Source: Caecitellus pseudoparvulus (Eukaryota > Bigyra: Bicosoecida). From it: a stretch of 64,000 nucleotides of DNA. The stretch covers positions 62,001-126,000 of the forward strand of contig CBFFRQ010000076.1 in the NCBI GenBank assembly GCA_965644315.1, read 5' to 3'. A model generated the notes under the pieces. It searched no databases, had not been told where the DNA came from, and was given only the letters and a program-made list of their open reading frames with translations. A program made the translations under genes and the position numbers. Of the stretch, positions 11,115-21,200 are shown piece after piece (the stretch's first letter is position 1; every line of letters begins with the position of its first letter).

Positions 11115-13474
11115 ATGGCCTCTCTCACGCCGCAAGCGCAGCAGCTGTACCTCATCACGACCCTGCACAAGGATGGCCTGTTGACAGGTCGGGCAAAGGC
11201 CCTTTTGAAAGGTGTGTGCGGTCGACCTGTGTGCGGAATTGACGCCAGCGCGCAAGCGTTTTTCGGCAGCCGCTCCTCTACCCTTGCCGCAGGCCTCGTT
11301 CTGAAAGGGGACAGGGAGCTGGAGCAGGTCGTCACCAAGACGGCCATGTTGTCCTTTCAAGATTCTGCTGACGCACTTTTCAAACATGCAGGTCCGTGTG
11401 CCAGCCGAGCGCAGGGGCGTTCCGCGGCTGGCCTGCCGTTCGATGCCTGGCCAAGGCATGCGTCGTCATGCCAGCCACGCATGCTGCGCGGCACTGCCTC
11501 CCCCTGCTGCCTTGCACAGTTGGCGTGGCGCGTGGGCTGTTTGACAGCATCTACGAGGACGTGGGGCAGTCTGCGAGCGAGTTGGCGCGGGGGGCGCCGT
11601 CCTCGCCCACGGCCTCCTCGGCCTCTGGCGTGGTGGAAATGACATACGCGGAAATGGCATTCGAAGCCTTTGCAGAGGTCATGCGAGGCGTGCACCCGAC
11701 GCCAGGCAGTCGTTTTCTGGACCTGGGATCCGGCACTGGGCGCCAGGTCATGGCGGCTGCCCTGCTCTTTGACTTTGCGGGGTGTGTGGGCGTGGAGATG
11801 CACCACGCGCTGAACTCTGTGGCGCAGCAGCGGCCAGCCCGAGCCCAGGCAGCCGTGGCCCGCGCAGGGGGGCTGCCGGAGGACCTGCCCGACATGCACT
11901 TTATCGAGAATGACTTCATGCACATCTCGTGGCGGGACTACGACGTCGTGTTTGCCAACGCGACCGACTTCCCGCCCAGCATCCTGCAGGGCATTGCTGA
12001 CCAGTCGCGGGAGCTGCCGAAAGGCGCCTTGCTCATCACCTGTGGCCATGCCTTGACAGCAGGCCACCTGACGTGCATCTCCAGCAAGACGCTGCCCGCA
12101 GAGTGGGGCGGCATGCAAGTGCACGTGCACCAGCGTGCACTGGCGTCCCCACCAACAGGAGGCATTCCGCCGCCCCACCCTGATGGGGCTGTGCCTGTGG
12201 ATGGCGCCGTGCAGGCAAGCCAGGCCCCCGGTAACGCAGGGGGCTACCGTGTGCGTGTGCCTTCCTTCGCCAGCAACGACTCTGCAGGCTTGCACGACGT
12301 GGACCGGGAGGCGGTGGATGCGCTGGATGCCGCCCTGGCTGGCGTGCCCCTGGCCACACCCGCCCGGCCTGTCCCTGCAGGCAGCCACACGTCAGCGCGC
12401 CTGGAAGGCGACTACGGCGGGGCCTCCTCGCCCCAGGCAGACGCCCTGCTGGCAGCTCGGCGCAGTCGGGAGGCGGCTGCCCGCAGTAAGAGCTCCTCCT
12501 CACTGGCGCCCCCCCCCGCTCACACCAGCACTGCCCACACTCAAGAAGCCACGCGGTCGTACTTGAGCTCCCCTCGAGACCACCGTCTGCGCCAGGCAGC
12601 ACAGCTGCGTGGCGCGCATGCCCGTGGCGGGGCGCTGGCAGACCGCCAGACCTCCACTGGCTCGGACAGCAGCACAGCCTCGGGGCACTTTGTCCTGGGT
12701 GCAGTGCCTGACGGGGGTATCGCGGGGCGGGATGAATTGATCAGCTCGCCACAGGGCGTGGCGCTGCGCCGCGCGCGCAACGCAGCGAAACGCACAGGGC
12801 CCCTGGGCGGCGGTGCCCTGCGCACGCCCCCCAGTGGGCCCATGTCCCCCCTGCTCGGTTCGGGCCCAGCCCCCCTCGCAGAAGGCGCGTACGGGATCCC
12901 AGGCGCCGAGCTGCCATCCTCCCCCCAGGGGCGTGCTCTGCTGCAGGCCCGACCAGGCAAGCGCACGACGGGTCCGCTGGTGGATGAGACTCCGCCTTCA
13001 CCACACACTTCCCCTGGGCTGGGCCCCACTCTGGGCCCAGCTCGCTCTGCCTCCCGCGACGGTCAGGGCAGTGCGCTGAGTCGGCGGGCTCTCATCGCCT
13101 CCTCTGGCGTGAGGGGGGGTGGTGACGGGCAGTCAGGCTGGCCCTCCTCACGTGCCCTGGAAGACGGCAGCGCCTCCCCACAGGGCGACGCGCTGTTGAA
13201 GCGCAAGGCACGTGCGCCAGCCCCACGCGGGGAGGTGCACACGCCCACCCTGACTGGGCAGGCGGACCTGGACTTCGAAGTGGCCGGCTCGCCACGCACA
13301 GGCAGTGCTGGCAGCGGCAGCAGCGGCGGGCACTTTGCCCTGTCCCCTCCCGCTGCGGTGATGGCGCCACCGGCGCCCAGTGCGGGGGGTGGGCCCATCC
13401 GCCGCCACGCCTCCCTGCGCACCCGCACCTCCGACGCAGACCAGGCCTTTCTCAGCATGGAGGAGCTGGGGTGA
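11115..13474 (+). CDS. DOT1-like / class I SAM-dependent methyltransferase with SSPQG-repeat tail
   Basis: Three exons, 11115-11211, 11293-11391 and 11520-13474, join in frame to 716 residues. The introns are 81 and 128 nt; the first keeps the frame open if retained. Residues about 70-285 form a class I methyltransferase: TYAEMAFEAF (about 106), the SAM-binding FLDLGSGTGRQVMAAAL (about 130), the acidic VGVEMHHAL, and FANATDFPP (about 209). This order (YxE-type block, DLGSGxG, then an N/FP loop) matches DOT1 histone H3K79 methyltransferases of protists, but the identification is by pattern only. The tail of about 430 residues is disordered and carries at least five variants of SSPQGxALLxxR. 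A chromatin role is inferred. Another protein methyltransferase remains possible. Confidence 0.7.
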
Positions 13475-13573
13475 CCCTGCTCGCGCAATGCAGTGCCGTG
13501 CGTCGGACAGCAGGTGCGTTCCCCGCAATACCACCACGTGGCAAACACGCAGACAATGCATTCCGCAGCAGGC

Positions 13574-14996
13574 TCACCTCCACACGTCCGAGGTGGGTGG
13601 CGGCCGGGCCAGGGCTCGCATGCCAGCCAGGAAGCTCTGCAAGGCAGGCTTGGCGGTGCCGTCCGGGTACAGCAGGCCCAGGGAGCACTCCCCCATGATG
13701 TACTGTTTGCGCTCCATGCCTGTCAGCTGCTTTTGGGAGGCGAGGTACTCACACACAGGCACGGTGCGGTCCACGAACTGGGCGCCGCCGAGGAAACGCA
13801 CGCGGCCCTTGAACCGGGCTGCTGCGTTTCGCATGGCTGCCCAGAAGTTGTCCATGAACTCCGCTTGGGCAGCCTCGCCATCTGAGAAGCCGGCTGTGCT
13901 GCTGAGGGGCCCTGCGCCAAAGGCTGTGCTGGAGAGGAGGGGCGCGGCGGAGGGGAAGGAGAAGCTCTGGATGGCCAGGCACATGTCCTTGGGCAGGATG
14001 GTGGTCATCATGGCCGCCACGTCGAACATGGGGGCTGCCACGACGTCCTGCCCCACACCCTCCATGCCCATGGCGGGTGAGTAGGAGAGGGGCGTCACGC
14101 TGCTGGCGTCGAAGAGCGCTTGCAGCCAGGGAGCAGAGGCCTCTGACGCGGCCTGCGCGCCAGGGAAGGTGAGGGTGACCCCCACAGACATGTCTGGCGT
14201 GGTGATGTTGGTGATGTAGGACCGCGCCTGAGCCACGAAGCGTGCAAAGGAGGCATCACTGCCGGGGGAACGCAGCAGACCCACGTCCACATCTGCGCCG
14301 ACGTTGAGGTGGAACGCGCCGTAGTACCCTGCCAGCGGCATGACCACCTTCAGCATGTTGAAGTACCGCCGCTGCAAGAGGGGCGAGTCCCACGTCAAGC
14401 CGCTGCGCAGGCGTGTGGGATCCTCCGAGTCTGCCAGGTCGCGTGGAACGGACACAATGGCGCCCTCCAAGACGTGGATGCCCAGCATGGGGCGGTACCC
14501 CACCCGGTGCAGTGTCTGCATGATGTCTGCCACGTACGACGTGTTGATCTCGCCCGGGAAGGCTTCGATCTGCACAGGATGCAGGAGGAAGGCGGGCCGT
14601 GAAACGCCGGCGTGCCAGGCGCTCCGCCTCTGCCCAGCGGCCCCTGGCGCCCACGCACCTGGCTCCAAGACAGCCCTACATGCCAAGTGTCAACTGCACG
14701 AAGGAACGGGGCGTGTGTGTGCAGGGGATGCGCGCGCGCGTTCGCAGTGGAGCTTGCGCTTCGCGGGGCGTTTCGCACTCACTGGTGCCTGCTTGCAGCA
14801 CGTCGCTCCAGCTGGAGCGGGCCAGGTGCACGGCCGACGCGTTCTGGGGATCGCTGTACCCAATACTGATGTGCACGCCCTCGCTGAGCAGCGGGAAGCA
14901 GCCAATGCCGCCAGCTTCCCCAGACGCTGTGTGGATGTGGCCCACCACCACAACCAGACACGCCAGCAGCGCGAAGCCGGTGCTGTGCGACACCAT
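13574..14996 (-). CDS. Secreted glycoside-hydrolase-like protein with a 35-nt microexon
   Basis: Three exons on the minus strand, 14996-14783, 14693-14659 and 14569-13574, give 414 residues. Without the 35-nt middle exon the outer exons are out of frame; with it both junctions read through (GTIDTWHVGLSWSQIEAFPGE). The N-terminus is a signal peptide (GFALLACLVVVVGHIHTASG). The body has features seen in TIM-barrel glycoside hydrolases: alternating hydrophobic strands, GYYGAFHLNVG, and the tail CSLGLLYPDGTAKPAL. No catalytic acid pair can be assigned, and I do not recognise the exact family. The gene converges on the DOT1-like gene, leaving 99 bp between stop codons. Confidence 0.7.
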
Positions 14997-15306
14997 CCAC
15001 TCCTTCCTCTGCACGGGCCGGTTCACTCTCGCAGGGGGGGAAGGGGGAGGACTGTAGATTAAGTTCGTGACGCTAGCTCCACAATCGTGTGTGTAAAGAC
15101 TCAGTGTTTGGGTTTGGCCCGTCTTCACCTGTGTTTCCCGTCCGCCTCCGTGCATTGCTCGGCATCTGGCCTACCACAGCAAAACCCACAGACGTGCTTG
15201 AAGAACGTGAAATGCAGGCGTAAAGAAGCAACAGCAGTGCCAGAAGATCGCAGCCGCTTCCCCACTTCTGCTCCTTCCCAGCCCCGCCTGCAACGTTGCC
15301 GCAAGC
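14997..15306. promoter_or_regulatory. Divergent intergenic region, probable bidirectional promoter
   Basis: About 310 bp separates the starts of the minus-strand hydrolase-like gene and the plus-strand coiled-coil gene. Both upstream regions must lie here. No TATA-like or other core element can be recognised by eye, so the call rests on gene orientation only. Confidence 0.35.
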
Positions 15307-16139
15307 ATGTCAAGGTAAGGCAAGCGTTTCAACGGTGAAACTCCAGCACACGTCCTGTGCCCGCTGAGCCCGCTGCGCTTTGCTGCTGGCACTCAGGGCT
15401 GCAGTGTGGAGTCCATGTGCATGCTGCTGCGGTGTGGTGGGCGTGGGCTGCACACCTGTTGCCGAGAGCCAAGCACCCGGCACCTGCTGCCTTCACAGCA
15501 TGGACGCAAGCTTCAAGTCCACAATGAGCTCAACGGGCGCTGCCAAAGGGCCGGGTGTGAAGCGCACGGTGGACAGGCTGGAACACAGCGTCATGCAGCA
15601 GGCCGAGGTGATCGCCCGGCACGAGAAGGAGATTTTGCAGGTGAGCAGGCAAGGCACCGCGCCACCGCCAACACGCCAGTTCGCGCAACTGCAGCACGCC
15701 AGCGCCAGCGCGTTTCACGCCGGCAAGCTTTTGAACCGAATGATGCTCATGCTTTCGGCGTATCGCTGAGTCTGCCATGTGTGGCAGGCTGTGCGGCCAC
15801 GCCCGAGGAGCCGGGTGCGCTGCGGAGTCACAGTGAGCGGCGCGGCTTTTGCAGACTGGCGAGGACGCCGTGGAGCTCGTGCGAGGGCTGGAGGCGCGGA
15901 TGAAGGCGGCGATTCAGGACTTGCGCACAGAGTTCTTGCAGAAGCTCAGCGTCGTGACGAACGAGATCACCCAGATGCAGAAACAGATCAACGTGCAGAA
16001 GGGGGAAGGCAACATCCTGGCGCAGCAGAACAAGGAGGCCAACCGGCGCATCTTGGAGGTGGCAGAGCAAGTGCAGGAGCTGTCCCTGGAGCTGCTGGGG
16101 GACCCTGTGGGGGCTGCAGGCGCCGCACACGCGCCGTGA
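15307..16139 (+). CDS. Small coiled-coil protein
   Basis: The secure part is two exons, 15500-15640 and 15855-16139, joined in phase 0 (GTGAGCAG donor, TTTTGCAG acceptor), giving 141 residues from the ATG at 15500. An 8-nt exon at 15307-15314 (ATGTCAAG, donor GTAAGG) joined at 15499 would add MSS in frame and is plausible but unproven. The protein is nearly all amphipathic helix: VKRTVDRLEHSVMQQAEVIARHEKEILQ, then LVRGLEARMKAAIQDLRTEFLQKL and EITQMQKQINVQ, ending with a short Gly/Ala tail. It looks like a coiled-coil subunit of a complex. No family is recognised. It converges on the PP2C gene. Confidence 0.7.
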
Positions 16140-16287
16140 AGTGGTCGCGGGGCAACCAATTGATGTAGCATGTCGCAGTCACACCGCCACCCACCCTTGC
16201 CGCCTACACGCATGGTGCATTGCCAAAGCCTACACAAGCACGTGTCATGCGGGCTACTGCCGTCACATGCAACAGGTCAGACGCTCT

Positions 16288-17978
16288 TCAGCCCTGGGCA
16301 GCCGCCGACACGCCGCCACTTGCGCCAGCGGGAGCGCCCTCCACCTGCACATCCGCCTCCTCCTCCTCACTGGCGGCCGCCTCCGCTTGCACTTTGGACT
16401 TCTTGTACGCTGCGATGGCCTCCGGCGTGGGCTTGGGGGCCGCGGGCAGGGCCACCAGCACCACGCTCATGTTGTCGCGGCTGCCCAGGCGGAGGCACTC
16501 CCGCACCAGGCAGTCAGCCAGCTCGCCCAGGTTGTCCACACCTGCCGCCACACGCTCCTGCAGGAAGGCGCCCACCTCGTCGTTCTCCATGACGTCCCAG
16601 ATGCCGTCGCAGGCCAGCACGAGGAACTGGTCCGTCGCTGCGTCGCGCTTGTGCACTGTGAACTCGGGCTCGGGGGACACCTGCTGCTTCTCTTGTGGCA
16701 GGGTGCGGGAGTGCTTGTAGACGTAGTCACCGAGGGCGCGTGAGACGGCCAGGTCCCCGTTCACGCGGCGCATGGTGACGGTGCCGCCTGCCTCTGTGAT
16801 GCGCTTGGCCTCGCCCTCCTGCGTTGGCAAGACAGTGAGGCGTGGGAGGTGGCGGCGGCGGCAGGGGGCAGAGGGCGCGCACGCACGTTGTAGGGCTTGT
16901 GGTCGAAACTGAGGGGCTTCACGCCGTTGGACGCCACGAGGATGGCCCGGGAGTCGCCGCAGTTGCCCGTCACGATGTGTGTGGGGGTGACGAACGCCGT
17001 GATGGCTGTGCTGCCGGAGTGGTCGTCGCCGCGCTGGATGGCGTCCATCTTCCGCATCTCTGCGTCGCACTCCAAGAAACCCTTCCGCATGGCTGCCTGC
17101 AGAGCCTCTGGCTCCTGCACGTCGCGGGGAGGGCGTGCGTGGTGCGGCGCGAGTGGTTGAGGCAGCGGGTCGCCTGCGTTTCGCGGCGCAATGAAACGCC
17201 CACGCAGTGCGGCACTGCACGCACCGTGCTGGACAGGTCGATCTTGCCAAGGAGTCGCTTGGCGCTGCGAGAGGCGGCATGGGGGGCGCGGGTGCAGCTG
17301 GGCCTTTCTCGCGTTGTGCTGCCGTGCGCGGGGTCGTGGCGCCAGTGCAGGGACGCCTTGCGCCGGGAATTGCGCAGGTCTGCTGGACAAGTACACGTGT
17401 GACCAGAAACACCGCGGTCGCCCGCCGCGGCCGCGACTGACGCCACGCAGGAGCAGGCAAGTCGTGGACAAAGCCAGAGCATGTCATGCAGCGGCGGGGC
17501 GCCGCGCCTGCCGCCGCGTTCTTGCGAGGCGGGTTCGGCAGCGGACAGCGGGAATGCTCAAAAGCCGCACAGGCGGCACACTGGCCACAGAGGGCAGCGC
17601 ACTCACGCTTCGTTGGAAATGAGGCTGCCGCCATGCCCGTCGAAGACTCCGAACCACGAGACGTCGTCGTGGCCTGGCACGCCCAGCTGCATGACGTGGG
17701 CATCCTGAGGCACGGAGCGGAGCATTGGGCGTGATGCTCAGGGAGCTGCTGCCGCCAAGGCTGTGCACGGTGCGCGGAACAGCTCCCCCGCTCACCTCCT
17801 GCGTCACTCGCCAGCCCTGCATGGACACCAGAGCGCATGTCAAGTCCTTGCCCTCCATCACCTCTGGGTTCGTCTCTGTGCGAGGCTGTGCGAGAGAGCG
17901 AGGCAGGGAAGTGCACCACCGCATGTGCTTCAGCTGGCGTGGCCGCCCGGCACGCACCTTATCTAGGAAAGACCCCAT
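16288..17978 (-). CDS. PP2C-family Ser/Thr protein phosphatase
   Basis: Six exons on the minus strand: 17978-17958, 17885-17796, 17704-17607, 17264-17225, 17114-16887 and 16818-16288. All junctions keep frame, and the product is 335 residues. The 21-nt first exon and 40-nt fourth exon are small but fit perfectly. The splices restore hallmark PP2C motifs: MGSFLDK at the start, MQGWRVTQEDAH (about 29-40), FGVFDGHGG (about 56-63), GSTAITAFV, GNCGDSRAIL, GDLAVSRALGDYVYK, DGIWDVMEND and GSRDNMSVVLVAL. All metal-coordinating Asp residues expected for an active Mn/Mg-dependent phosphatase are present. The C-terminal 50 residues are acidic and Ala-rich (ASEEEEADVQVEG) and fall outside the catalytic domain. 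It is probably a soluble signalling phosphatase; substrates are unknown. Confidence 0.93.
17176..17199. repeat. Perfect 7-bp inverted repeat in a PP2C intron
   Basis: Within the 110-nt intron 17115-17224, GCGTTTC (17176-17182) is followed after a 10-nt loop by GAAACGC (17193-17199). It could form a small hairpin in the pre-mRNA. The same core recurs in several other introns of the window. Confidence 0.7.
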
Positions 17979-18287
17979 TGTGGAATACCTTGGCTGTGAC
18001 CACGCTGGCTGGGTGTAGGGCTCGACTTGGCGTGAGCGTGCTGGGCGAAGACTCCCTGCACAGTTTCGCCGCTCGTGAAACGCCGGCGCGAAAAGCGGAG
18101 TGGCCTTCGATTTGTCGGAGGGCGGCAGTGCACCAGAGTGAAGAAGGCGTGGCTCAGCGCAGGCAATTTGAAATGCATTCCCGCAAGGTGTGCACACTGC
18201 CCTGCCTTGCTGGCCTGCGTGGTGCCAGAAAGGGGCAGCTTGCCCCCCCTGCAACGCCACCCGCTGGCGCAGACACTCACACCCACC

Positions 18288-21200
18288 TCACACCCACGAC
18301 ACACGCTTGCCCTTGGACGCCTTGGCGGGGCTGGACGTGGGGGTGTCAGAGGGACTGGCGCCCCCCCCTGCCAGGGGACTGGCACCCCCCCCTGCCACCT
18401 TCTCTTCCCCTCGGATGGTCAGCACCGTTTCTGCCAACGAACCCAGCACTGGCGCCAACGCTACTCCAGCCGCAGAGCTGCGCACCTTGCTCAGGCGCTG
18501 TGTGCTGGCAGTGCTCTGTGCGCGCACGCGCGTCGTGCGCAGGAGACCCTCCGTCAGCGACGAGCGAGCCTTGCTGCCGCGTTTCAAGGTCGCCGCGGCA
18601 GAGCCACGAGCGGCCTTGGGCGCGCCTGACCCGTGCGCGAGCTTGGCACGCACATCGTCCCCAATAGCGCCCTTCAACGGCGCCCCTCGCACTCCCCTGG
18701 ACACCTCCACATCCACAATGCCCTTTGGCGCCTGCACCTCCGACGGCACTGGTGCGGTGGCAGGGCCTGCACTTGTGACTCGGTCCGGCACGCGGTCCGC
18801 CGAGTCAGACCGCGGGCCGCGAGTCAGCAGGGCCTGTGTGCGCAGAATGCTCTTACGGATGCCCTTCCCACCGCCCTTCTTCCCGCCACCGCCGGAGGGG
18901 GCGCGGTACCGCCCCACCTCCGCCTTGCGAGCTGCATCTGCTGCAGCGGCAGCTTCAGCGGCGGCAGCCTGGGCTGGCGTCTGCCCACTTGGGCGGGAAG
19001 GCGGAGGAGGGGGGCGCTTCTTGCCCCCGTCTCCACTGGAGCGGTGGGGGGGGCTGGCTGTCGCTGGTGGGGGGGGGGATGCCGCCGCTGGGCGGGGGGG
19101 TGCTGCAGGGGGCTTGCGGCCATTGGACGAGTCACCAGTGCCCTTGCCCCCACCGTCCACTCCACGCCCCTCCACCACCTCCTCCTCCTCCTCTCCCACC
19201 GCTGTGAGCGTGGTGGCGAGGGGACCAGAGGCTGACCCCTGGCCACCCCCCGCTGTGAGGGATGCCAACTTGGCGTTGGACACCGACTCCATGCGGCCGC
19301 GCTGGGCCAGGGAAGGCGCCTTGCTCGCGTGGGGGCGGGGCAGGCTGGGCGCAGGCTCCTCTGCCACGTGTGCCAGGGTGGCCCCCGTGACGCCAGCCGG
19401 CACGGCGGGGGCTGTGGACAGCTTGGCATTGGAGACGGACTCCATGCGACCGCGTTCAGCGGCCTTGGAGACGAGGGGCGGCGTGGTGGGCCCACCTGTC
19501 GGGGCAGGGGAGGGCGTTTCTTCCGGTGACTCATCGTCGTCGTACGCCGGCGCCAGGGCGGGGGGTGGCCCCAGGTCCACGTCTTCCAGCCCCTCCCGTG
19601 GGCTGGGCGTGGTCAGTGTGGCCGTGCTGTCGTCGTCTGACGAGTCACCGCCGCCAGCACTGTCCCTGTGGGAGCTGTGAGTGGAGGGCACAGACACGGT
19701 GGCCAGCGTGGACTGCATGGCGCTGGGCTGCGGCAGGCGGGCGGTGGACACGGAGGCCATGCGGCCGCCCCGCCCAGGAGCAGACACGGGCGCAGGGGCG
19801 CTAGGACTCTTCCCCGTGGCCACGGCAGCAGTGGCCGGAGTCACGCCAGATGCCGCCACCACAGGGGGCACTGCCTCTGGCTCAGGGGAGGCGTCGGGTG
19901 GGGGGGGGCGTGTGGGGGGGGTCGTACCCCCCTCCGGTCCCCCCCCCACCCGCAGAGGCTGCATCAACGCATCTGCAATGGCGGCAGCAGACACCTCCGC
20001 TGACATGACTGCCTCTAGGTCCTTGGCGGTGTTCTGTCGCTGAAAGCGCCGGGCTGGCGCGGCGGGGGGGGCTGCAGGGGGGGTCACCTCCGTCCTGGGG
20101 GGGGGTGACGGCGGTGTCCCTGGGCTCCCACCCCCCTTGCTCTTCTTGGCACCCCCCTTGCCCTTGGTGCTGCGCAGGACCTTGCGCCCGTCAGCGACGC
20201 TGGCCATGACGTCCTTCCACGCGCTCTGCAGCTGTTTGGGGTCGTGCTTGATGCGGCGCCGCTCCGCCTGGGCCTGGTGACGCGCCACGGAGTCCATGCG
20301 CGCAGTGTGAGACGCGCGCCCTGCGGCAGCTGAGCGGAACATGGCGTCCATCCACTGGTCGAACAGCTCGTCCTTCAGCTCGGTCAGGCCTGAGATGAAG
20401 GCTGCGTACGTCAGCTGGCTCTGCTGGCTCTGGTCCAGGCGCTGGAAGAGGGCTAGCTGCGCCTGCAGGTCCTTGGTGAGGCGGTTGTCACTGGGCCCCC
20501 GACGCAGGAAGCGCTGGAATTCACTGGGCTGCACGACGTCCTTGCCCGGCGCCATCATGCGCCACATAGCCGCCAGACGCAGCTTGCGCCGGCGCAGCCG
20601 AGACCGCAACTGCATGGCCTGCACGGCTGCCTGGGCCTTCAGAGCGTTCAGCTCCTCCTCAGTCATGGAGGCGGGGTTCGCCTCCGCCTCTGCCAGGCGG
20701 ATGAGGACGGCCTGCATCCAGTCCAGGAACACGGGGTCCCGTGTTCCGTCAAAGGCAGCCAGGAACTCCACCTGACTCAGCACGCCGTCCCCATCCACGT
20801 CCGCGTGCTGAAACAGGCGCATCTGGTCTCGGGAGCTCAGGATGACCTTGGGCTTCTGCCCCTTGGAGCCCTTGTTGTCCAGGGCCAGCAGGTTCACGCC
20901 CCGCTTCCCCCGGCCAGACAGGCCCGGCTGCATGCCGGTCATGTGGGCATGGCTGCGGCTGCCGATGGTGCGCTTGCCACGGCCCGCCCGCGTGAACTCC
21001 GTCACGGACAGCTCCCCGTCCCCGTCCGCGTCAATCCACTTGAAGAGGCGGGACAGGTTCCCCACAGTGGGCTGCCGCATGGAACTGCGCCAGGCCAGGT
21101 GTCGGCGTGCCGCCGCCTCGCGGCGTGCCAACCACCCCCGCCCCAGGCGCTGCATGACCACCACTGCCGCGGCACGCTTGGCTCGCACACGGGCCTCGTA

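Noticed and set aside
10437-12388. Minus-strand ORFs of about 340 codons opposite the transporter and methyltransferase genes
   Set aside because: Composition is Arg/His/Gln-rich without motifs, and the opposite strand has clear transporter and methyltransferase signatures.
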